From contig CALIIC010000048.1 of NCBI GenBank assembly GCA_938020445.1, positions 51,593 to 115,592 of the forward strand: 64,000 nucleotides of DNA. The letters run 5' to 3'. Below, one piece after another: positions 45,383-53,960 of the stretch. The stretch's first letter is position 1, and the number at the start of each line of letters is the position of its first letter. The translations under genes were made by a program, and so were the position numbers. Source of the stretch: an uncultured Flavobacteriaceae bacterium (lineage in GTDB: Bacteria; Bacteroidota; Bacteroidia; Flavobacteriales; Flavobacteriaceae). The notes below the pieces were generated by a model, which was not told the origin of the DNA, searched no databases, and saw only the letters and a list, made by a program, of their open reading frames with translations.

Positions 45383-46030
45383 TTATTCAAAATTATCCGT
45401 TAAAAAGCGGATATAACCTTCCAACATTTCCTCCCGTGCTTCTTGAGACACATGAGAAACCGAATAGGCAATAAAAGGTGATCGTACCCCATACCCTACC
45501 AAGCCCAAAATACCTTCATTGATGTTTCTCAAAATATTTTCTAAAGAACGCCCATGCGGCCCCTCTTTTGTATAAAAGGAAGAAGGGCTACCAGTACTAA
45601 TACTCAAAAAAGCGTGCTTGCCCTTGTATTTTCCAGCGGCATAAAAACCATGATCGCCCCCGTAGGCGAAACCATAGGCCAAAATTCGATCTACCCATCC
45701 TTTCAGTATCGCGGGCATTCCAAACCACCAAAGCGGAAAATTTAGAATCAATACATCGGCTTTATCCAATGCCTCCATTTCCTCCCTTACATCGTCCTGA
45801 AAACTATGCGTCTTATGGGCATGTAATTGCTCTAGCGCATATTTGTAATACGCGCTATCCGAAGTTTGTTTGAAATCGTGCTTTCCGGCAACCGGGTTAA
45901 AACCTTTTTGATACAAATCAGAAACAGTGACCTTATCTCCTCTGCCCTTAAAATAAGCAAGCGCAGTGTTCATCATTGCTGTGGAAAAGGATTCAGGATT
46001 TTCGTGGGCATGTATTATAAGAATGTTCAT
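45383..46030 (-). CDS. NAD(P)H dehydrogenase (quinone), flavodoxin-like fold
   Basis: A 215-residue flavodoxin-fold protein with the FMN/FAD phosphate loop IIHAHENPESFSTAMMN, the LILNFPLWWFGMPAILKGWVDRI segment (quinone/substrate lid) and FLSISTGSPSSFYTKEGPHG. This matches the NQO1/MdaB group, which performs two-electron reduction of quinones and other acceptors. It starts 24 bp from the 37-bp operator at 46054-46090 and is divergent from the DUF1838-like gene. A reductive step on a conjugated substrate or redox protection is possible. Confidence 0.9.
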   Translation of the reverse strand: MNILIIHAHENPESFSTAMMNTALAYFKGRGDKVTVSDLYQKGFNPVAGKHDFKQTSDSAYYKYALEQLHAHKTHSFQDDVREEMEALDKADVLILNFPLWWFGMPAILKGWVDRILAYGFAYGGDHGFYAAGKYKGKHAFLSISTGSPSSFYTKEGPHGRSLENILRNINEGILGLVGYGVRSPFIAYSVSHVSQEAREEMLEGYIRFLTDNFE

Positions 46031-46053
46031 AGAGAGATAATTTGCTTTAAATT

Positions 46054-46090
46054 TAGTTAATTATATTAATGATTAATTGAATTAACTTTT
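46054..46090. promoter_or_regulatory. 37-bp double operator (quinone reductase / DUF1838-like divergent promoters)
   Basis: TTAGTTAAT, TAT, core ATTAATGATTAAT, TGA, ATTAACTTT. Rightward, a TATCTTTA -7-like box begins 6 bp beyond the element. Confidence 0.78.
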
Positions 46091-46127
46091 TATGTATCTT
46101 TAAGCTGGGAACAAATAAACTATTCGA

Positions 46128-47012
46128 ATGAAACGATTTATGAGTATTGCATGTCTTGCACTGTTAATTGGGTGCGGACAAAACACCCAAACCGATAATA
46201 GTACACAACCGGAAGAAACGGCAGAAAAAGCAGTCACCCACCCTTGGGCCGACAAAGCCTCTTATCAAAATGCCCCGGAAGTTCTAAAAACATGGGTCGA
46301 TGCGCGGGCAGGCACGGGCGAACCCGTGCACTGGGTTGCCGATGGCGCCGTATACGAATATCCCTCCGGAAAAAAACTCTTTGGGATGATCGGTTTTGAT
46401 AGTTCTACCATCATATGGCCCGATGAGGCCGACGGAAAAATAACCCATTTAACTAGGAAGACATTTGCCTATACCGACCCGGAAACTGGTGAAGTGTTGA
46501 CCGAGTATAACGGCCAAGCGGTCACTCCAATCGCTTATCCGTACCAAATGATCACCTACCGCCTTGAAAACAATCGAATTTATGGAGATGTGGAACAAGG
46601 TGTTGGCGAACGGGTACAAGAAATCAAATCAAAAGATGGGATTCCGTACCGGCAAATGGGAAGCGGTTACATTTTTAATGCCTCTGTATTTCTTGATTTC
46701 CCCTTGCCGACCGGAAAGCAATACCAAGCTTGGGAAAACTATGATTTCTTTATTCAACCTGAGGGCAGCGTTGATGAACCGCACCAAATGGGATGGCAAC
46801 GTTATGGCGCTTTACCACCATGGGCCGGTATGCCCGATACGAAGTCAATCATTCAACTACACTCTTGGCGTGTAGAAGGTCATGATGAATTTCCTGAAAA
46901 ACTACTGGCATGGGCAAAAGAGCATAAACCTAAGTGGTTGAACCCGCCTAAGGATATAGCCGAAGTTCGGGCACTTCAGAAGGGTGAAGCTGGTGATGGC
47001 TGGGGAAGGTAA
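46128..47012 (+). CDS. DUF1838-like lipoprotein
   Basis: A 294-residue protein with a lipoprotein signal (MSIACLALLIGCGQN, lipobox LIGC near residue 17). The mature part, with WVDARAGTGEPVHWVADGAVYEY, KLFGMIGFDSS, FAYTDPETGEVLTEYNGQAV and SVFLDFPLPTGKQYQAWENYDFFI, resembles DUF1838 proteins (my recollection of the family, not a search). DUF1838 has no assigned activity. It is alone between a divergent 37-bp operator and a low-complexity repeat that begins 5 bp after its stop. The envelope location and shared operator suggest substrate binding or an extracytoplasmic step. Confidence 0.7.
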   Translation: MKRFMSIACLALLIGCGQNTQTDNSTQPEETAEKAVTHPWADKASYQNAPEVLKTWVDARAGTGEPVHWVADGAVYEYPSGKKLFGMIGFDSSTIIWPDEADGKITHLTRKTFAYTDPETGEVLTEYNGQAVTPIAYPYQMITYRLENNRIYGDVEQGVGERVQEIKSKDGIPYRQMGSGYIFNASVFLDFPLPTGKQYQAWENYDFFIQPEGSVDEPHQMGWQRYGALPPWAGMPDTKSIIQLHSWRVEGHDEFPEKLLAWAKEHKPKWLNPPKDIAEVRALQKGEAGDGWGR

Positions 47013-47017
47013 TTTCT

Positions 47018-47277
47018 AAAGTGCAAGTGCAAGAATCAAGCGCAAACACAAATGTCAAATTCAAGGTTTGGGTTTGAGGTTTGAGGTTTGAGGTTTGAGG
47101 TTTGAGGTTTGAGGTTTGAGGAAAAAATAAATTCAAATACAAATGTCAAACTCAAATACCAACTCATAATCTTTATTAACTACCGATTACCAATACTGAT
47201 TACTGATTACTGATTACTGAATACTGAATACCGATTACTCATTACTATCCACTGTGCACTGATAATTGTTATAGTCT
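47018..47277. repeat. Composite low-complexity intergenic repeat, copy 2
   Basis: Opens with AAAGTGCAAGTGCAAG just after the DUF1838-like stop, then CAAATGTCAAATTCAA, a GTTTGAG tandem block, more CAAATACAAATGTCAAA, and a tail of ATTACTGATTACTG and CGATTACTCATTACT ending near GCACTGATAATTG. The order of sub-blocks and the tail match the repeat at 31022-31358. Confidence 0.78.
47072..47120. repeat. Heptamer tandem repeat GTTTGAG x7
   Basis: Seven perfect head-to-tail copies of GTTTGAG (49 bp), preceded by one variant unit. Copy number could vary by slippage. It is inside the second composite repeat, about 390 bp upstream of aceE and beyond the promoter, so an effect on expression is not obvious. 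Confidence 0.9.
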
Positions 47278-47428
47278 TTCAACGTTCGCCCGATAGGAGA
47301 TAGCACGAAAGAGTACTTTGTTTTCCATACAAGGCTATTTTACGCACCCTGTTTTAAAAATTCCTGGCTTCTCCACTGAAATTCCAATCCAAATTACAGT
47401 TTTACAGCGCATTTTTCTCAAAATAAAT

Positions 47429-47465
47429 TTAGTTAATACTATTAATGATTAATTAAATTAACTAA
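47429..47465 (+). promoter_or_regulatory. 37-bp double operator upstream of aceE
   Basis: TTAGTTAAT, ACT, core ATTAATGATTAAT, TAA, ATTAACTAA: the most regular copy. It is followed 7 bp later by a TACATTAG -7-like box, and the start codon is 45 bp downstream. Confidence 0.8.
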
Positions 47466-47509
47466 TTTTAAGTACATTAGTACAGTCTTAACAGAACAAT
47501 TGCGCTACT

Positions 47510-50188
47510 ATGAATGATATAGCTACTCAAACCTCAGAGGATTGGAAACTTGAACTACACGAATGGTTGGCTTCTATGGAAGAGGTGATTCAGGACCAAG
47601 GTGATAAACGTGCCGCCGATTTAATTCGGGAACTAAGGGCTCTGGCGATTCGCAAAGGGGTGATGCTTGGTGGAGAAGCCTTGAATTCCCCCTACATCAA
47701 TACCATCAATGCCAAACATCAACCCCCCTACCCGGGAAATACAGTATTGGAAACCAAGATAGAGAATATTAATCGTTGGAATGCCATGGCGATGGTTTTA
47801 CAAGGGTATGATAGTGGCGAAGGAGTTGGAGGTCATATTGCCACCTATGCTTCCGCAGCCAGCATGTACGAGGTAGGTTTTAATCATTTCTTTCGAAAAA
47901 AATCGGCGGAGTACGGGGGAGATTTGGTCTCTTTGCAACCGCATGCCGCTCCAGGGGTCTACGCACGTGCTTTGCTGGAAGGACGGTTGACGGAAGCCAA
48001 CTTGAAAAATTTTAGACGTGAATTGAAATCTGAAGGTGGGCTACCCTCCTACCCACATCCAAGGCGTTTACCCGAATTTTGGGAAATTCCATCGGCTTCC
48101 ATGGGGCTGATCGGTGTGAGTGCCATCTACCAAGCACGTTTCAAGAAATACCTTGAAAACCGAGGGTTAAAAGAAAACAAAGGCGGCAAAATCTGGGCAT
48201 TCGTCGGAGACGGCGAAATGGACGAGCCTGAAACCTTGGGAACCTTAAACATTGCCGTTCGCGAGGAACTGGATAATTTGGTATTGGTCGTGAACTGCAA
48301 CCTACAGCGTTTGGATGGTCCCGTTCGCGGGAACGGAAAGGTAATCCAGGAACTGGAACGCAGTTTCTTAGGGGCCGGTTGGAATGTCACAAAGGTCATT
48401 TGGGGCAGCGAATGGGACGCGCTTTTGGAACGAGATCAAAAGGGTATTTTGGTCGACCGAATGAACAAAGCCCTCGATGGTGATTATCAGCTATATTCGG
48501 TACTCCCAGGAGATGAAGTACGGCGCCATTGGGTCAAGGATAACCCGGAATTGGAACAGTTGATGCATTCGCTCTCAGATGAAGAGATCCGAACCATCAA
48601 ACGGGGTGGCCATGATTACAAAAAAATATATGCGGCCTTTGATAAAGCCGCCAAACCGAATGGCAAGCCAAGTGTAATTTTAATGAAAACGCTTAAAGGC
48701 TATGGTATGGGCGGGTCCGGTGAAGGCAAGAACACGACCCATCAAAAGAAAAACATGAATGCTGAAGAGCGTATTGCAGCGGCGAAACGCTTTGGAATTC
48801 CACTGAGCGAAGAAGATGCGGCCAAAGCCAAATTTTATGTTCCGGCTTCCGATAGTCCGGAGATACAGTACATGCAAGAGCGCAGACTGGCCCTTGGTGG
48901 CTATTTACCGGAAAGGAAAGATGAAAGTCCGGTTCTAAAAACACCCGGAGATGATCTTTGGGGGGAGTTTTATACCGGTACGGAAGAACGCTCGGTGTCT
49001 ACGACCATGGTATTGGTACGCATTGTCACTAAACTCTTGCGCCAAGAGGGCATTAAAAAGTATGTGGTGCCGATTATTCCGGACGAGGCAAGAACGTTCG
49101 GTTTAGACGGACTTTTCCGTTATGCGGGCATCTATCAACCGAAAGGGCAATTGTACAAGCCTGTAGACGCCGATAGCATATCGTACTACAGGGAGAGTGT
49201 TGACGGGCAAATCCTCCAAGAGGGTATTTGCGAAGCAGGGGCCATCGCATCCTTTATGGCGGCCGGTTCTGCCTATTCGATGCACGGTTTGCCCATGATT
49301 CCCTTTTATGTATTCTACTCTATTTTTGGTTTTCAGCGCGTGGGCGATATGATTTGGGCCTGTGGCGATATGATGTGCAAAGGGTTCTTAATAGGCGGTA
49401 CATCGGGCAGGACTACCTTGAACGGCGAAGGAGTACAACACCAAGATGGGCATTCCCATATTCTATCGAGCATCGTTCCGAATATGAAAAGCTACGACCC
49501 TTCGTTTGCGTACGAATTGGCCTTGATCGTCAAAGACGGTATCCACCGAATGTATGAATTACAGGAGAAAATCTTCTACTATATAACCGTGACCAATGAG
49601 AACTACCCAATGCCTATTATGCCCGAGGGCGTGGAAGAGGGGGTCATCAAAGGAATGTATCGGTATGAGAAATCCACCAAAAAAACAAAAAATAACAGAA
49701 AAGCGCACCTGATGGGAAGCGGTTCGATCATGATACAAGTCATTGAAGCAAAGAAAATCCTGGAGGAATTGGGTATCACTACCGATATATGGAGCGTCAC
49801 CAGCTATACAGAACTACAGCGTGATGCGCAAAATGTGGAACGGGAGCAGTTACTGTCAGCAGACGGGGAACGGCCCAAGGCATATGTTGAAGCACTATTG
49901 GAAAAAGAAACGGGAGTATTCGTTTCCGTATCCGACTATGTAAAACAATGGGCGCATGGTATTTCCAAATGGATGCCCAAAGCCTATCATGTCTTAGGTA
50001 CCGACGGCTACGGCCTTAGTGAGGCCCGAAGTGATTTAAGGGATTATTTTGAAATAAGCCCAAAATACATTGCGTTGGCAGCGCTTCAATTACTGCGAAA
50101 AGAAGATGTCGCCACGGCAAAAGAAGTGAGCGATTTTATCAAAAAATATCAAATAGATCGCACGAAAGTGAATCCGGCAAACGAATAG
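47510..50188 (+). CDS. aceE: Pyruvate dehydrogenase E1, homodimeric (AceE) type
   Basis: An 892-residue protein collinear with E. coli AceE. It shows RWNAMAMVLQ and GGHIATYASAASMYEVGFNHFF early, the thiamine-diphosphate motif GDGEMDEPETLGTLNIA near residue 232 through VVNCNLQRLDGPVRGNGKVI, the TLKGYGMGGSGEGKNTTHQ loop, and GLDGLFRYAGIY with QEGICEAGAIASFMAAGSAY in the pyrimidine domain. It decarboxylates a 2-oxo acid, normally pyruvate, and hands the acyl group to lipoyl-E2. It starts a five-gene rightward unit under the island's operator, with E2 24 bp downstream and no E3 in the window. Its regulation with the island suggests it oxidises a pathway-derived 2-oxo acid rather than serving central metabolism. 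Confidence 0.95.
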   Translation: MNDIATQTSEDWKLELHEWLASMEEVIQDQGDKRAADLIRELRALAIRKGVMLGGEALNSPYINTINAKHQPPYPGNTVLETKIENINRWNAMAMVLQGYDSGEGVGGHIATYASAASMYEVGFNHFFRKKSAEYGGDLVSLQPHAAPGVYARALLEGRLTEANLKNFRRELKSEGGLPSYPHPRRLPEFWEIPSASMGLIGVSAIYQARFKKYLENRGLKENKGGKIWAFVGDGEMDEPETLGTLNIAVREELDNLVLVVNCNLQRLDGPVRGNGKVIQELERSFLGAGWNVTKVIWGSEWDALLERDQKGILVDRMNKALDGDYQLYSVLPGDEVRRHWVKDNPELEQLMHSLSDEEIRTIKRGGHDYKKIYAAFDKAAKPNGKPSVILMKTLKGYGMGGSGEGKNTTHQKKNMNAEERIAAAKRFGIPLSEEDAAKAKFYVPASDSPEIQYMQERRLALGGYLPERKDESPVLKTPGDDLWGEFYTGTEERSVSTTMVLVRIVTKLLRQEGIKKYVVPIIPDEARTFGLDGLFRYAGIYQPKGQLYKPVDADSISYYRESVDGQILQEGICEAGAIASFMAAGSAYSMHGLPMIPFYVFYSIFGFQRVGDMIWACGDMMCKGFLIGGTSGRTTLNGEGVQHQDGHSHILSSIVPNMKSYDPSFAYELALIVKDGIHRMYELQEKIFYYITVTNENYPMPIMPEGVEEGVIKGMYRYEKSTKKTKNNRKAHLMGSGSIMIQVIEAKKILEELGITTDIWSVTSYTELQRDAQNVEREQLLSADGERPKAYVEALLEKETGVFVSVSDYVKQWAHGISKWMPKAYHVLGTDGYGLSEARSDLRDYFEISPKYIALAALQLLRKEDVATAKEVSDFIKKYQIDRTKVNPANE

Positions 50189-50211
50189 CGAACGATTTTA
50201 ATCCAAATAAA

Positions 50212-51828
50212 ATGACCGAGTTAAAATTACCCGAATTGGGAGAAGGCATTGAAAGTGGTACCGTAATCACGATTATGGTCAGTGTTGGCGACACTGTCAA
50301 AATGGAGCAATCTTTATTGGAAGTTGAGACGGATAAGGTCGTTGTAGAAATACCTTGTGATGCCGAGGGGGTCGTTACCGAAATTTTGGTAAACACTGGG
50401 GACCAGGTATCTCGTGGCATGCCCATACTTCGTTTAGAGGGTAGCACTGTCCCGGCAGAGCGTATCTCGTCAAAAAAACAGGGGGCAACTGCCGAACCGA
50501 TTTCGATGACGGTGGTAAAGGAACCCGATACGGCCGCAGCAGCAATACCAAAAACTTCTTTAACAAGACCATCTCTCTCTGAAGTAACCTTGCCTTCTCT
50601 CGGAGAAGGCATCGAGAAAGGTACCATTATCGCTGTTCATATCGCAGTAGGTGACACCATTGTCGCCGAACAAACCCTCATCGAAGTGGAGACCGATAAA
50701 GTGGTGGTAGAAGTACCGGCAGATTTCGGAGGGACCATCACCAAGGTTTTGGTGAAGGTTGGCGATGAAATTCAGGAAGGGGCACCGATCGCCTCCTTAA
50801 AAAGTAATCTGATTGAGACAGCTCCTCCAATTCCTGAGACAAATCACATAGAAACACCTCCAGAGGAGATTCAAAAAACTGAAACCGTTCAAAAAATAGA
50901 AGAAATCCGAACTGCGAAAAAGCCAATACGCAACGGAAAATTCAGGGCATCCCCCTTGGCGAAAAAAATAGCCCGTGAAATAGGGATTGATATCGCTACA
51001 ATGCCGCTGAGCATAAATAGCAATCGAATTTCCGTGAAAGATGTAAAGAACCATGCAAAAGCACTGAACCAACAGCGATCTGTGAGTGGCGGGAGCATGC
51101 CAATGGCTATTTTACCCGATTTAGGCAAGTGGGGCAACATCCGTAGTGAAGCTATGACAGGAATCATGCAAGCTACCAGCAAAAATATGACCACCTCTTG
51201 GAGCCAAATTCCACATGCGTGGCTACAGGAGAAAGTGGATATTACCTACTTGGAACAACAACGGCAAGCCCACAAGGCAACATTTAAAGAAAAAGGAAGC
51301 GCATTGACCATTACCGGAATTTTGGTAAAAGTGGTCGCCAAAGCGCTAGAAGATTTCCCTATTTTCAATGCCAGTATCGATATCCAAAACGCAGCCATTG
51401 TATACAAGGACTATATCAACGTTGGCGTTGCGGTAGATAGTGACCGCGGCTTAATGGTACCTGTGCTGAAAAACACCGACCAAAAGAACATTACAGAAAT
51501 TGCCTTTGAGTTGGGAGCCCTAGCGGCAAAAGTAAAAGACAGGAAAATAGCCATGACCGAACTGGACGGGGCTACCTTCACCATATCCAATTTAGGAGGT
51601 ATTGGCACAAGTGCTATATTCCCACTGGTCAGTTTTCCACAGGTCGCCATTTTAGGGGTGGCCGGAAGTCAGACCGAGGCAATATATATAAACGGTCAAT
51701 TTCAACCCAGACTAATGATGCCCTTGACCATTGGGTTTGATCACCGCGTTATCAATGGTGCCGATGCCGCTCGTTTTTTAAAACATATTAAAACGTTGTT
51801 GGAAGATTGGTTTGTGTGGAATTTATAG
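50212..51828 (+). CDS. aceF: Dihydrolipoamide acyltransferase E2 (AceF type), two lipoyl domains
   Basis: A 538-residue protein. Two lipoyl domains carry lipoylatable Lys in VETDKVVVEI (near residue 43) and VETDKVVVEV (near residue 163), each starting with LPxLGEGIExGT. A peripheral-subunit-binding domain is at about 244-280 (RASPLAKKIAREIGIDI), and the C-terminal catalytic domain ends with GFDHRVINGADAARFL near residue 510. The acyltransferase motif usually reads DHRxxDG; here it is DHRVING, with Asn in place of Asp, while His is kept. It is the partner of the AceE upstream. The dihydrolipoamide dehydrogenase must come from elsewhere in the genome. Confidence 0.94.
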   Translation: MTELKLPELGEGIESGTVITIMVSVGDTVKMEQSLLEVETDKVVVEIPCDAEGVVTEILVNTGDQVSRGMPILRLEGSTVPAERISSKKQGATAEPISMTVVKEPDTAAAAIPKTSLTRPSLSEVTLPSLGEGIEKGTIIAVHIAVGDTIVAEQTLIEVETDKVVVEVPADFGGTITKVLVKVGDEIQEGAPIASLKSNLIETAPPIPETNHIETPPEEIQKTETVQKIEEIRTAKKPIRNGKFRASPLAKKIAREIGIDIATMPLSINSNRISVKDVKNHAKALNQQRSVSGGSMPMAILPDLGKWGNIRSEAMTGIMQATSKNMTTSWSQIPHAWLQEKVDITYLEQQRQAHKATFKEKGSALTITGILVKVVAKALEDFPIFNASIDIQNAAIVYKDYINVGVAVDSDRGLMVPVLKNTDQKNITEIAFELGALAAKVKDRKIAMTELDGATFTISNLGGIGTSAIFPLVSFPQVAILGVAGSQTEAIYINGQFQPRLMMPLTIGFDHRVINGADAARFLKHIKTLLEDWFVWNL

Positions 51829-51847
51829 TACCCCGTTAAAAACCACT

Positions 51848-52513
51848 ATGAATATGTATCTATTTCTAAAACTACTACACCTGTTACTGTTCGCTTTTTG
51901 GCTCGGTACCGATATGGGCACTTACTACTCTAGCAAATTCGTGGTAAACCCAAAATTGACCCCTGGGCAACGCACAACGGCCCTACATATATTACTAGGG
52001 TGCGATTTAGGTCCGCGTGTGGCAATGCCATTGGTAACACCGACCGGTTTGCATATGGCGAGTTTAATGGGTATTGCCAAAGTCAGCACTGTTGGGTTGG
52101 CCAGTATTTGGACCATCAGTATTCTTTGGTTGGTGTTGGTTTTAGCGGCTCACTTTAGTAAGAACGAACCCTTGAAAAAAAAGTTGAAAACTATTGATTT
52201 TTGGATTCGTCCCATACTGGTAATCGGTATAGGAGCTGTGGCCATCTACAATCTGATATACCCAACCCATTTGATGGCACCATTTCTAAATTACAAATTG
52301 TTGGTGCTTTCCGGATTGATATTGTGTGGTCTGGGAATTCGACGGCAATTAGCCAAATTCACCCCCGCGTTTGTGGCCTTGGTAAGTGGAAATGAAACCG
52401 CGGAGACCAATGACATTCTAAAGAAAAGAATGGACAATTGTCTGCCATACGTATATGGCATTTGGACAGGGACCATTGCATGTGCCGCCCTGGGCCTTCA
52501 CTTGATAGGATGA
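51848..52513 (+). CDS. Integral membrane protein, unknown function
   Basis: I use the ATG at 51848 (MNMYLFLKLLHLLLFAFWLG), which avoids overlap with aceF; the longer frame from 51812 is unlikely. The 221-residue protein has about six hydrophobic segments, including WLVLVLAAHF, ILVIGIGAVAIYNLIY and LLVLSGLILCGLGI. The opening KLLHLLLFAFWLGTDMG resembles CopD/DUF2269-type small membrane proteins, but I do not assign it. It sits 19 bp after aceF and 1 bp before the next gene, so it belongs to the operon. It could be a redox or transport accessory. Confidence 0.75.
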   Translation: MNMYLFLKLLHLLLFAFWLGTDMGTYYSSKFVVNPKLTPGQRTTALHILLGCDLGPRVAMPLVTPTGLHMASLMGIAKVSTVGLASIWTISILWLVLVLAAHFSKNEPLKKKLKTIDFWIRPILVIGIGAVAIYNLIYPTHLMAPFLNYKLLVLSGLILCGLGIRRQLAKFTPAFVALVSGNETAETNDILKKRMDNCLPYVYGIWTGTIACAALGLHLIG

Positions 52514-52514
52514 T

Positions 52515-53237
52515 ATGAAACACAAGACCATAAGAGGGTATATTCGCTATACGAGCAAAAAACCGGAACGTCTGGACCAAGAACGGGGACGGGAATTTTT
52601 TACCCTCACAACGCAAGCAGATCATACATTGGTAATGCAGGCGCATTGTGAAATAGACGACGAACCCAACGTTATACGAGATGTAGTACATGCCATGCAT
52701 TTAGATGGCTCCCCAATCGATTGCAATGTGCGGCTAACGGTGGGAGACCAATATGAAGGTTCGGGCTGGTTTCGCTTTGAAGAGGACCTTGCTACCTGCG
52801 AAATGCACAATCGAAAAGACGGGCGGATCTCACAGCGGATCAGCACAAAAGGAACCATCCCTTGGTTGCAATCGCATCCCATCGTGGGGGATGGTTTGTT
52901 GATGAAACTATACGACCTCTCAAAGGGAGTAGGGAAACAAATGATCAAAGATTTTATGTTGACCTCACCGGATCATCGCGGCGCTACAGGTCCCATGCTC
53001 TTCAAAATGGCCCAGATGAGCATTGAATACTTGGGGGAAGAACAAATTACTATTGCCGCAGGATCCTTTAAAGCGAGGCATTTTGCGGTGGGCGATACCG
53101 CTGGCAGTCTGTTGGAAGAACATCCGCCCTATCATGTTTGGGTAACCGCAGACGACGATTACCTATTCCTAAAGGCAGGGGCCGCAGGGTATATGCAAAC
53201 CCATTACGAACTAGAAAGTGTTTCCTATTTTAAGTAA
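52515..53237 (+). CDS. Conserved hypothetical protein (DUF3108-like pattern, cytoplasmic)
   Basis: A 240-residue protein without a signal peptide, beta-rich (TLVMQAHCEIDDEPNVIRDVV, DCNVRLTVGDQYEGSGWFRF). Near the end, QITIAAGSFKARHFAVGD and YHVWVTADDDYLFLKAGA resemble the second half of DUF3108-type proteins; this is a loose pattern match. It starts 1 bp after the membrane-protein stop and ends 10 bp before the next gene. The function is not known. Its tight packing with aceEF and under the island operator suggests a role linked to the substrate. Confidence 0.65.
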   Translation: MKHKTIRGYIRYTSKKPERLDQERGREFFTLTTQADHTLVMQAHCEIDDEPNVIRDVVHAMHLDGSPIDCNVRLTVGDQYEGSGWFRFEEDLATCEMHNRKDGRISQRISTKGTIPWLQSHPIVGDGLLMKLYDLSKGVGKQMIKDFMLTSPDHRGATGPMLFKMAQMSIEYLGEEQITIAAGSFKARHFAVGDTAGSLLEEHPPYHVWVTADDDYLFLKAGAAGYMQTHYELESVSYFK

Positions 53238-53247
53238 ATAACCAAGT

Positions 53248-53952
53248 ATGAAATCATTATTAACGCTAACGACCCTTTTGTTATTTTTAATCAGTAATGC
53301 GCAAGACACCTTCTCCATTGTTGATTATTATCCGATAGCGGATCAAAACGAATGGCGTTATACCGCTCCGGAAAATTGGAAAGAGGGCGACTATATTTCA
53401 AAAATTGAAGCAGACACTTCAAACTTCTTCCACTATTTTGAGGGAACGGCAGTATCGCGTGTTCCGAATGCAAAATCGTTTAAGCATTATGACGCGACCA
53501 AAGCCGCTAAGTTGTTGCAGCTAAACGAAAATGGTATCTACTATGTAGGGGAAGTATTTTCAGGGAATGAAAGTTACGTACTGTTCGATACTCCCATTTT
53601 ATGGTTCCCCATGCAGTTTCACTCAGATTTTTCTATGGATGAAACCCGAGGTTTTACGCGCTACTATAACAATGGAAACCAAACCAAAGGAACCTTCAAA
53701 ATAGCACAAAACCTTGCCTCAATCGAAGATGCGACCGTTAGCGCAGGCAGTTATAAAGACGCCCTTGCCTTTGCCTTTGAGACTTATTGGGATTTTGGAA
53801 AAGGTTCGGAAGCACGCTCTATCAATACCTACCACCATGCCAAGGGTGTAGGCGTAATAAAAGCATCCGCCCGTTTTATTGTGATGCAAAACAAAAAAGA
53901 ACTCATCAATCGGTTGATCGAAACGGATATGAAAACCTATGCCCTACATTAA
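53248..53952 (+). CDS. Secreted hypothetical protein
   Basis: A 234-residue protein with a Sec signal peptide (SLLTLTTLLLFLISNAQDTF, cleavage near residue 19). The mature part starts with VDYYPIADQNEWRYTAPENW, a phrase seen in beta-rich exported Bacteroidota proteins of unknown function, and contains VSAGSYKDALAFAFETYWDFG and HHAKGVGVIKASARFI. That second half recalls DUF3108-like proteins and parallels the gene just upstream (AAGSFKARHFAVGD versus SAGSYKDALAF). It is the last gene of the aceE unit, converging 8 bp from the MDR gene on the other strand. Probably periplasmic; role unknown. Confidence 0.7.
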   Translation: MKSLLTLTTLLLFLISNAQDTFSIVDYYPIADQNEWRYTAPENWKEGDYISKIEADTSNFFHYFEGTAVSRVPNAKSFKHYDATKAAKLLQLNENGIYYVGEVFSGNESYVLFDTPILWFPMQFHSDFSMDETRGFTRYYNNGNQTKGTFKIAQNLASIEDATVSAGSYKDALAFAFETYWDFGKGSEARSINTYHHAKGVGVIKASARFIVMQNKKELINRLIETDMKTYALH

Positions 53953-53960
53953 CTTGCCCG

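Noticed and set aside
46948..47142. Minus-strand ORF with repeated PQTSNLK
   Set aside because: It is the translation of the GTTTGAG heptamer array and overlaps the DUF1838-like gene.
47020..47277. CRISPR array
   Set aside because: The direct repeats are 7 bp head-to-tail without spacers, and no cas genes are in the window.
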